Of a DNA stretch of 64,000 nt, positions 14,201-26,200 are shown piece by piece. The translations under genes and the position numbers were made by a program. The notes below the pieces were generated by a model. It did not search any database, was not told where the DNA came from, and worked only from the letters and a program-made list of their open reading frames with translations. The stretch's first letter is position 1, and each line of letters opens with the position of its first letter. Source of the stretch: Owenia fusiformis (taxonomy: Eukaryota > Annelida > Polychaeta > Sabellida > Oweniidae). Location: positions 12,106,931 through 12,170,930 of the forward strand of contig CAIIXF020000003.1 of NCBI GenBank assembly GCA_903813345.2, written 5' to 3'.

Positions 14201-17200
14201 TAAAATTTAACTCTCTAACACGAGCCAATAAGCCAATAAGGCTAACACTTTACTTTTTGGTCATCATCTCTGTAAATCATTTGCTGAATATCTAGACATA
14301 TCATTTTCTAACCGCTAAGTCATTCTTTGGAGCACCACCAACATGCTACTAGTCGTGTGAGCCTCACTTGGCTGTAAACTTTCAACCAGTGTTTTCAGTT
14401 GATTTGTCCAAGATTGCGTCCCTGGGACATATCGATTTTCAAAAAATGTGTCTCCCCTCAAAAAACTGCATCCCTTGAAAAAATGTTCCCTGGAATTCAA
14501 AGTTACACTTTTACACTAACTGAAATAAAATTGATGAAATTTTGTATCCTTTTGCTATTTATCGGTCTAAATCAGTGTTCTGGCGAGTCTAGTATGTCAT
14601 TGAATGATACAGATACCATCACTTGTGATGTATAACTTATATTCAACCATTAGAAACACATTTTCTTTGCGTATTTCGAAGCAATTGGCTACTGATTTTG
14701 CTTTAGTTTAGGGGCAATCTGAGCGAGGTTTAATTTTTTGGTTCAGTTTCTTGCGCATGCGCATTCTTAAATAATGATCTTGTGATCGCACTTGATGAAT
14801 ACAAAATGATTTAAATCTGGTCTTCAGCTAGCGGCCAATCGTAAGACTCCTACTGATTATTGCTCAGATATCGAGTATTGGATAACTATTTGTCCTATCA
14901 CATGCCTCATATTATTTTGATCAGAAATCAACTTCCGGGAAGGAAACTTCAAAACAAAATTTTATTTCTTTTAGAAATAGAATTTCCTTCAATTATTTAG
15001 TGGATTCATGAAGTGATTTACGAAATTCAAATTGCGTCCCAATAACGTCATTATCTTTTTAATTTACGTCCACACAATCTTGATTTACGTCCTCTCCATT
15101 GAAGGACACCGTTAATGAAATCACTGCTTTCAACTATGTAACACCAATGTACGTCAACTCATATATTTCTGTAAAAATGGCTCATAATGTCAAGTTAACT
15201 TAAGTAAAGTAAAAAAAAATTTTTAATCATAATCTGATTACAGGACTGAAGAATTATAGAAATGACGTTTCACAAATCCAAAAACTAGATAGCATCATTG
15301 TAAATCAAAAACTTTTGTCACATGATATCAGAATCAAGAATACTATTGTATTCTTATTTAACCTTCACCAATTTAACCTTTGCCATGACAACTTTTTTCC
15401 ATATTAAAATAAACCCAAGTCGTGATGTTCTCCATTGTATGCCACATCAATTTATTTACAAATTCACACTTCTGTGATGTTAATGAATAATAAGATCAGG
15501 GTTCAAATGATATATGATTTGTTCATTCATAGGCATATTCAAAACAAAATATAGAATTGAAAGTCGGTAGGAAACATGAAAAAATGTGAAAATGTGAAAA
15601 TTGTGAAAATGTAGTGTATGTATATAGAGGTTGATTATAGTACATGTAATGGTATTGTCAGTTTGGTTACATTCAGTTAAGCACTATCTATATCAAAATA
15701 TGAAACTCTATTTATAAATAGATTTTTTCATACCTGATAGTAAAATCCCGCAAATTAAAAAAACATCAAACACTTGTTTCAACAGCGAGGGGTTACAATG
15801 AACTAAAAATATAAATCAAATTGGAAAATACCTGTTTTGCATAGTTGGGTCTGAGCCATTTAGACCAATCATGCTATAGTCACTATTGTTACGAGGGACA
15901 TTTCCCATGGATGCCGACTGCTCGACTTGTTGCATAGCGTCATGTTTCGCTAGATTTGTGTATACAGATAATATGGACGCACCCCGAGTAATTGTTTTTT
16001 GTCGCAGCAGCAGTGGTTTTAGATATTTGTTATTAATATGGTTGAACCTGGAAATACAAAATTCAAATACAATTTTACTTTAAATCAATAAATATGTAAT
16101 AATAGATAACATTGTAAATCAAATGCTGGTGCAAAAAGTCATTTTTCTGTGCAATAAAGAAGAAAGTTAAATAACTCAAGTTAATTTACTTCAGAGAATA
16201 ATCATTTATTTTCGATGTTTCGCTGATTATCCTAAATAACAGCTTTATCGAAAACTACATTTAAAATGGAAGTACAGTACATGAGTTAAATTTAAAAAAG
16301 TCATAATTAAAATCATAATTCGCTGTAGTAAATGAAATTGAGTTATTTAATATATTACCAGAGTGATGATTCTACACAGAAAAGAAGATAGGTGTTCTAA
16401 CCAGTCATTCTCCAAAGATCAATTCCAGTTAAGAAAATTAGTCTTAGAAAAAGACAAGCCATGCAATTTATTGCTATGGTAGGGTCATTCTGATCGGTTA
16501 CAAACCTTTTCTAATTTCCATCAAGAATGTCTTTCAAAGATGATTCAAAGGTCATCTTCTCATACTTTAATTTCTTTTCATTTGTTTTGTGACAATTGCA
16601 ATAACAAAGTTTTTGTGTTTTTATTATTTCAATAAGACTGGTTGTCATAGCTTTAATAAAACTGTTTTTTTTTGTTATTTATTTATTAATTACAATAACA
16701 TTGTCTCTGGTTACTATTACCTTCAATCACAACCTTGAATTTTTTTATATTGCAAGTTGCAAAACAGAAACAATGAAACATATGACAAGTTTCAGAATGT
16801 GGGTAGGAGATCCTATTCAATCTTCCTCCCTATCTCCCTCCACCCCTAAGTTATTGAATATGCTCATCAATCACTCTACAACAAATCAATCTATCAGAGG
16901 ATATGGATTTTTCAATATTAATAACTGATGTCTGGAATAACATATTATAGTTACATGCTTCATTGATCAAAACGGATACTGAACCCTAACTATAGTCAAT
17001 ATATCTTGAGATTGGAAAACTAATCCTATATCCACTGAATCCTACTATAATCTGTTGGCAACATATATGCATGGGATATCACCCATATCTTGAACCTGGT
17101 ATGCATTCTGTGATATAAATCATTATATCTTATTGTTCCTGAAAATTCAACGACAATGGCAAGATATCAATATCCTCCCTATAATGTGATATCCTCAGAT

Positions 17201-20200
17201 TCTAGAAACCCTGAGATAAACAAATAACAATGTCTTACTTACTTTTGAACAATGCGTCCATCCATATTATCAATCCTAAACTTTACAAAATCCTGACTAT
17301 CTTAACCGACAAATTACAACCCAACTCAATGAATGCGAGTGTTTCTACGATGTGTGCTGACGTACAGATCTCATCAACACACACACACAGCAGCAACCAA
17401 TAGGCTGGCATTCGACCAATCTGCTCTATTAGCACAAGTGCCTGCAATAAGCACATGTTGACTGAATAGTAATTAAAAACAAAATTACCTGCGTTATAAA
17501 AATAGGCGTTATGAGTATTATATTATACTTAGACTTTGTATTATTCATGCTTCTATCTTGTTTGATTAAAATATATTTTTGTGTCGATTTAACATTTTTA
17601 ATTCTTTTAATAGGAAATCCACCATTATTCATTTTTTCTTCAAGTTGAATGTATTTAAGATATATCCCTGCTAGACACAGCATTTTAATGAATCACATAT
17701 GTCAATGTATACCAAGATCTATATCCCACTTCCCTGAAGCTTTGGAACTCATCATTTCATATATTGTAACAAAAGTAGTTGTAAAAATTATATAACTTTA
17801 GAATTGTAGCAGCCTTTTATCCAGTACTAATGATTATCTCTTGGACTTTTAATTTTAATTTGATAAGGAAGCAATTTCTAACTACTGTAACAATATTACA
17901 GTACCCTGAGACGAGTGAAATTACTTCACTCTACATTAGTTGGACAATTGTATGCCGGATAGAAAGCTGATGAGCCCTTAACATAGATGATGATATCATA
18001 GACTTTCATAGAAGGTTGTATATAAGATATAATATAAAAAAGTATATAATAAAGTTAGATCAAAGGGTTATCTCTTATTCAAAATATGTAGATGAACCTC
18101 TCTGTTAAGATAAGAGATTTAGTAATTTTGAAAAGGGTAATCAGCAGTCAGCTGTTCAGGTAATAAAATTATTTAATCGATAAAATCATTTAATCTAATT
18201 CATTTAATTCTATCTTCCTTCGCTCTCACATCCTACGCAGAACTCTTTAAAAGTGACCTATTCCAAATGACACAACAATTTGCTTTTCATTCTGATATTA
18301 TTCTAAAATAGATAGAGGGCTCATCATTATGAACACGTGTTCTAATGTCTCATTTTCACCTAAATTGTGTAATCAATCAGCTCTGTAAGGATCAGATATA
18401 TAATATATATATAAAGGGGAAATATCAATAAGTATTAACTAATGTAATCATAAAATGACATAACCATATTTATTCCATAGTTAGCATGATATTCATAGGA
18501 TAACATGTGAAAATAAAAACGGTATTTTTGTAATCAGTGGTAAAATATGATATTTTTGACAAATTTTCACTTAACCATAGCATACGGTTTTTTAACCATG
18601 ACATACGACGTCGTATGCGATGGTTTATGGATTTTTGCTACTTCAGACTCAAAACGAGGCTAAGTGTCAACATCGCCGGATCGTTTGGAAAATTCGAATT
18701 AAATGACTTAATTTCCGACGATTCTGATGATGACTTTAACTATGGAATAAAAAGAACATCCTATGATTTACTCGTGATATGATTTTAATCCACTCATGGT
18801 TATTGATATCTGCACTCTCTCGCTACGCTCGCTCGTGCAGATATCATATCCATTCGTGGATAAAAATCATATCACTCATAAATCATAGGATATCCTCTAT
18901 ATACTGTACTTCCTACATACATGCAGATTGTAGGAAGTTAGATAAGTTCATTATTAAAGCAACATAATATTCAGATTTTACTGTTATAAAGTGATTTTGA
19001 ACAACATTGACATTTTTGCCCTACATAGATGTAACAACAAAAATAAATGGATATGGATACTTTGGGCAAAAACCAGTGAATGAAACCTCTCAAGTATGTC
19101 ATTTCTATCCTGTTCAGAAATGAAATTAATTACGATAGTGCAACAGTATCAGAAACAATGTTAAGTGGAGTAAGTGGTTTCACCTATGAAGAACAAGATC
19201 AACAATTACAGTAAAGCATTTTTGTGGGAACATTCTTTAAAGAGCTTGGTGTGAACAACTCACTTACTACTACTACTACACAATTATGTTGTCCTATATC
19301 CAGAGCTAAACACCTCAACCCCATATTTCAGAAATCCCATTGACTTCCATGTATCAAGTGTCTCAATTTTCCATCTTTCACCAACTATCTTCTTTATGTG
19401 CTTTGGAGGAGGCATGCAGGGGGGGGGGGAGTTACACGATGCCCTGATACAAGACTAAGCACCACCCCTCTAATTTTAAATGTCACATGACATAAGGTAG
19501 GGACTCTTAATAGGAAATTACATTTCTCAGATAGCCTCTTTCATTTTGTATCCCCGAGGTGAAACTGACAGATAATATGGGGGTGGGTGAGTTGGTGATT
19601 AATTTTCTGTTCACTGCAGAAGTGTTCCCCTAAGTGCATTTACTGAATGTAGGTGACAAGGATCCTCAGTACAATATTAAATGCCATATGCTTTAATATA
19701 GGATATAGCTACGCATTTCACATCATGAAAACATAATAATATGTCATAAGAGGATTTCCATTAAGTTCTGACTATTATCCCACTCCTGAAATATCTTATA
19801 CACAAGCCAGTGTTGGAGAGTGAATCTAAATACAAGTGCCCCATTTATTAGACTAGTCCTGCTTCTAGTCTCAAGACCCTTCCATGTTGAAATGGACCAT
19901 GGCCATACCATGGTATACCATGGTATACCATGGTATATGGCCATGAAATGCAATGAAATACCATGGTAATACCATGGCCGATCATGAACGTTAAATGGCA
20001 CCATTGCATTTCATTGTTAACAGTGCGTTTTTAACATGGAGTTTTCCATTGAAAAAATACTGCCGTTTCGCAGTATTTCATGGTCAGAAACCATCAAATG
20101 CAATGATATCATGGTCAAGTTCTCGGCCATGATATCATTGCATTTGATGGTTTCTTGACCATGATATCATTGCATTTGATGGTTTCTGACCATGAAATAC

Positions 20201-23200
20201 TGTGAAACGGCAGTATTTTTTCAATGGGAAACTCCATGTTAAAAAAACGCTCCTGACCATGAAATGCAATGGTGCCATTTAACGATCATGATATACCATG
20301 GTCAATTAACATGTAATTTTGTATCTAAAAAATATCACCGTTTCACAGTATTTCATGGTCAAATACCATCAAATGCAGTGATATCATGGTCTAGACATTT
20401 AACCATGATATGCAATGGAGCCATTTAATTATCACAAAATAAAGCTCATAATAATATATAATAATAATATTGTTGAAACTATACTTAAAATTTTGCATTT
20501 ATATATACAGCTATTTTGTAGTATTTCATGGTTGCGAACCATCAAATGCAATGAAGTACAGTCAAGATGTTTAATCGAAGACTGGAGGTTTGACTTACAA
20601 TATATTAAGTTGATCTCCTATTTAAACGACAACAGTCAAACAAAAGTAGAGCATATTTGTTTAACAAAAAAAAATTGTTTCTAGGGTTATTAACTTAATT
20701 ATTCATAATAGAAATTAATTTATTAAATAAAGGAACAAAAGTATATAAAGTTGTGATTTTGATGAATATCAGAATCACTAATTATAATAATTTGGTTATC
20801 TAATCAACATTTATTAATAAAGATATTTCATGTAAAAAATACTTTTTGAACATGGCCTTTCATTGTATTTCACTGCATTGCAAGAAAGACCATAGCATTT
20901 CACTGCATATCATGATCAATCATTGTATTTCATTGCATTTCATGGTTAAACATGGTATTTCATTGCATTTCATGATCCATTTCAACTCTGACCAATTTTA
21001 GACTTGAGACTCTTGTAGAGTTCTTTTTAGCAATGAAATACCATGGTATAACCATGGTATTTGGTGGTCAGGTTTGACAATGAAATGCTATGAAATACAA
21101 TCAACCACGAAATGCAATGATATGCCATGATAAATGATAGTTATGATTATGGCAATGAAATACCATGGTGTGACCATAGTATTTGATGGTTAGGTTTGAC
21201 AATAAAATGCCATGAAATACCACCAACCATGAAATGCAATGATAAAACCATGATAAATGAGAGTAATGATTTTGGCAATGAAATGACATGGTATGACCAT
21301 GGTAATTGATTGCTACACGGAACAATGAAATGCCATGAAATGTCATCAACCATGATATATAATGGTAATATCATGGTAAATGATGGTCAGGTACATAACA
21401 ATAAAATATCATGGTATGACCATGACATTTGATTGTCAAATTGTACAATGAAATACCATCAACCATGATATACAATGGTAATACCATGGTAAATGATGGT
21501 CAGGAACATGGCAATGAAATACCATGGTATGACCATGGTATTTGATTGTCACATCTTATAATGAAATGCCATCAACCATGATATACAATGGTAAATTATG
21601 GTCAGGAACATGGCATTGAAATACCATGGTATTTGATTGTCACATCTTACAATGAAATGCCATGAAATGCAATCAACCATGATATACCATGGTAATACCA
21701 TGGTAAATGATGGTCAGGAACATGGCAATGAAATACCATGGTATTTGATGGCAAACTTTGGACATGAAATACCATGAAACATGGTATAACATGATATACC
21801 ATGGTATACCATGGTCAAAAATTGACCAAAAAAACATCATTGCCACCATGGTCAGAGTTGATGGTAATTTCATTGCCGATCATGATAGACCATGGTAAAC
21901 CATGGTATACCATGGTATCATGGTTTACGTTTAAACATGGTTACCATCCAAAAAATCTTAAAATATTTAAAATTATTTTATCTTTGATGAATGTAAATAA
22001 CACGAGTTTACATGTATATGATTTCAAAATTGTTTTTATGATATAAAAACTTTAAAATTCTACAAATAATAAAAACAAATAATCTAAATATACATATTTT
22101 GGATCATTCAACAGCTTACAGGACCTAATTGTCCTTGATTCTTTTGAAAAAAATCAAAATAATCAGGTTATTTCGACCAAGACATGTGTATAGCTGACAC
22201 AGATTAGAAACGTGCTTAACATACTGTTATTTATATCATAGTGGTAAATTTTTAAAAAGCAGAACAGAGCATAACATACAGAGAAGACAAAGGTATGAGA
22301 CCATGTAGTAACTCAGTTGTCCAGTCTAAAATAAGTCATTACAGGTTAATTGACATTTTCGAGATAAGAAAAAGATATTTAACCAATGAGATTTTAAATG
22401 GCACAGGCTCAAAAACAGGCAATTGATTTGTGAGGTCTGAAGTCTTTCATCAAGCTCTTGTGACCACCCCCCCCCCCCCCCCCCCGTTAGGCACACATTA
22501 AGGGCAAGTAGATAAGGGGAGGGGGAGTTCTGAAGTCTTTCATCAAGCCCGTGTGACCCCCCCCCTTTAGGTACACATTAAGGGCAAGTAGATAAGGGGA
22601 GGGGGAGTTCCAAATAATTGTTGCAAAACAACACCTACATCAAATCTCTGGACCTAGCCTTTCCCATCTTTGAAGAAGGGAGCAGGTGAGGGTTAATGGG
22701 ATGGGAGGGGGTCACAGGGTTGATGTTAGATAATCTACAAGGGCTTTCTTCATGTATTTGTATGTATGAGAAAAACAGGCCCCATGGCCAGTATTTACCA
22801 AGAGGGGGTTCACTTTTTGAAAACTTCCAGGGGGTTCACTTTTGACATACTTTGGCTCAGAAAGGGCCAAAATCCCTTGAAAAGTGCTCAGAATCAGAAT
22901 GGTGAACAACTGCATGATTTTGAAAGAAATTTTAGCCAGGGGGTTCCCCTGGCTACGGGCTGAAAACCAATCATAATAGTCCACTACATCTAATTTCTTC
23001 TCAGTCTGAGGTAAAGCAGAAAGATGCTATGAGTATCCGAATGGAGAAAACCCAAATGACAGCAGTACAAATAATGAAAGCACAATAAACCACAGATAAC
23101 AGAGCAGTTTAATATAAAGATCCTGTTAGTGATTAGGATTTCAATAATCATGAATAAAGTCTTCTCCTACTCATTGGATGACAATGACTGCTAATAAACC

Positions 23201-26200
23201 TCATACTTAGTATAATATGTTTACAAAGCTAAGTTAGTAATTTGTAAACGTCACTAATATACGTAAATTACACCCACATGTATATGTCAATTGTGAATGT
23301 TACAGTTACAAATGAACCTATATTATTGTTGCACATATATTGACTGCATTCTGTTGCACATATATTGACCGCATTCTGTTGCACCTTGTGGGAGATGATA
23401 TTATGGAGGTTGGGCAGGGGTAAGGGTATGGAAGGGAACCCTTGGGCAATGAGGGGGAAGGGGCAGATCAAACCTCGATACCATGATCTTAATCTTAATC
23501 ATCTCAATATGAGAATCCATGTGCTTTTATTATAGTTCTGAACATGTTTCTTTAGGTTGGTATTTAAGAATATATCCATAATTGTTACTTTTTGAACTTT
23601 TTTACATTCCATTATTAAAAAGATACTAAGGAATTATGGATATATGCTTTTATTATAGTTTGAATATGAAATTTATGTTTATTTACTTACTTTATTTGCT
23701 ATGTTAGCTACTTATAGCAATATACCAATCAATAATGACACAGTGTGAATATTTTACCATATTAAAACATAATCTTGGACTTAATGCATGGTATACATTT
23801 TCAATGTCTAACTTGATTTATGCCAATGGGTGGGTTAAAAGACTGCATGTTAACCTTCCTAATGTGACATCATTAACTTAACTAATGTGACATCATTAAC
23901 TTAACTAATGTGACATCAAAAACCCTAAGGAATATCCCACAATTTTCAGTAATCCCAATTGACGTAAAATGATGATTGATGTGCCATGTTCTCATGGTTC
24001 TCAGAAAATGTAACATGATTTTCAGTTACACTAAAGTAAAATTAGATAATTGACACAACTGTAGAAACTATGTCAAAATTGTAATAAAAAACTATGTCAT
24101 GAATCTGAAAAGAATGATATCGAGGTAATTTTTCAATGTAAACAAAAAATATTTTAACTGAACAATTAATCATGTAAGTCATGTACAATATCTAGTAATC
24201 CAGGAGTTGAACCTGGCTCAAAAGTTTTTAAGTTTTTGAGGTATCCCACACAACTGTATCTGACAGAGTCCAAACATTCCATGTTTTCAAATAGCCATTA
24301 TTCCCCAATAACCTTCACCTGCTTCAAACCCAATATGGCACAAAAAGGTCCTCCTATAACCCAGTCAGAACCTTCAATTTAGAGACATGACTTTGGAAAG
24401 TAGGTCTAACTTTCTAAGAAGTGGTCCAATATTTTCAAAATGATGCTTTCCCACCCTCTACTTGTTTCATGGTTCAAGCCTTAGTTTGATGCGAGCATAT
24501 ACTCATTTTAATTTCTTCTTCTATTTACCCATTTAATATCAATGAGAGATTACACTTAGCTAAAAATAAAAATGCCAATATAGTTTAGTAATTAGAGAGT
24601 TCAACATCCTAAATATAGAATCCATTTAGTAAAGTGTATAATTGAGATATGATAGTGTAATGTATCAATTACACTTATAATACAAAAGCTAAGAATAAAC
24701 TAATAATGATGGGAAATTACAATCAATTAATTCTTGAGATGCTAAAACCTATCAATGCGGGATACTTTGAATTGTAAACACTATTTCCAAACAAAATTGT
24801 GATATAGTAACATGGTTTTTGTGAACAAATGTGAACACCACTAAAAGTGAACAAAATTAAATATGAATACCACTAAATGTGAATACCATTCATCGTAAAC
24901 ACCATTTCAACATGAACACTTTTTGCATTCATTTTAAGCATGTTAAACTTCTTATAAATCCACGATAAAGACAGCTCAATAATACTAATGAAACACGAGG
25001 TAAAGCTTTTACAAATTCAAAGCAAGTAATTTTGCAGCGCTCGGCAAATGATGGAACAGTAATTTAGTAATGCTTAGCTCTCAGACTGACTGAGTCAGAA
25101 AAAATTACAATTTACTCATTACTTCAAGCCATCATGTCCTTGACAAGGACTTCTGTCCCATGAATGGTTTTCTCTTAAATATATGCACTTTAGTCATATA
25201 CATGTGAACGTATTCTGATTCATAACAGCTTATCTCTTCCAGAGACTCTAAGGCTGTAGAAATCTGCAATGGCCTATACTCTATATTGAGTATTGAGTAC
25301 AATATAATGAGTACATAGAATTCGAAAAAAGCAGATTCAAAATTTAGAGAAACATAATGACCTTTTATCTGACACTCCAAGAACACTTTCTCCATATTAT
25401 TTTAGATTTCTCCATTAAGATCACAAAATGATCTGAATCATTTAGAAGGTACAGTAATAATGATTCATGATGTCCTTCAATTCATTAATCTTCACAGATA
25501 TCTTGGCTTACAGGAGGATACCATTGGGCATCATCATTATTTAAATGTAGTATATTTTTATGACAAATCCAAATAATAAGAGAAATTACAAAGCCTAACA
25601 TTAGATAAAGCAAATTAACGAATGTAAAATATTGTGTATAAATTGAGGCATCAGACTTATCATTAATCATAAAAATGTATTCCATGTTCTCCAATATAAT
25701 GGGAAAGTGGCCGGAGAAAGGAGAGGGGGTGGTTCGTATGAGAAAATCTGTGAAATAATTCTCACCTTGCTTCCTCTCTCGATTTCTTACAGCCCATCCA
25801 AATCAAGAAACTGTTCAACATTTTCTCAGAATTCCATATCAACACAGTGCAGCTATCTGAATTTGTAGAATATCTATTCTAAACAATCTGTTCCTCTTTG
25901 TGCAACTTGATTGTAAGAATCAACACATCTATTTCACTTTTCATTGCTAAAACAACCAGAATTTGATTTGTTCCTAATTCTTATGTACTAATAGTTATGA
26001 GTGTCCAGTTGTTTGATTAATCACTGCTCCTTAAGTTCATATAAGAAAGCTAGGGCTGTGCCGGAACCGGTTCGGACGGTTCGGAATCGGAACCGGAACT
26101 TGGTCTCACGGAATCGGAACTTTCGGAACCCCTTTTGGTTCACAAATGAAAATAATTATGTATGAGTGAGTTCGACGGCGATCATGACGATATCGTCGTC

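Larger units (their letters stand above)
11879..15831. other. SLC9A: NHE intron (4.0 kb)
   Basis: Contains an unexplained minus-strand open frame (11938-12130), a copy of repeat family 2 (12497-12632) and an inverted TACCCT-ended MITE (12918-12995). The rest is AT-rich sequence with nothing recognised. Confidence 0.75.
16048..18536. other. Intron segment with no gene apart from the candidate 17.2-kb exon
   Basis: AT-rich. A 12-bp CA repeat lies at about 17380-17391. No coding signal seen elsewhere. Confidence 0.6.
19880..21940. repeat. CCATGG-rich palindromic satellite block
   Basis: About two dozen CCATGG (NcoI) sites occur, embedded in ACCATGGTAT, ATGCAATGAAAT and TTTGATGGT words. Both ends carry runs of ACCATGGTAT. 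The block contains a large palindrome (19980-20290) and a tandem array of ~120-bp units (21031-21790). Because the core words are self-complementary, the sequence reads nearly alike on both strands. No convincing coding frame: long frames here are by-products of the repeats. Confidence 0.85.
21941..26040. other. Intron segment with small repeats only
   Basis: Contains a C-tract duplication (22437-22613), copy a of repeat family 3 (22785-22965), a 29-bp direct duplication around GTTGCACATATATTGAC (23328-23385), a triple ~23-bp repeat (23855-23917) and a degenerate GTGAACACCA repeat (24805-24925). No gene recognised. Confidence 0.6.

Noticed and set aside
21101-21873. Several His/Trp-rich frames (YHGIPWY-type)
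   Set aside because: Translations of CCATGG satellite units, seen on both strands.
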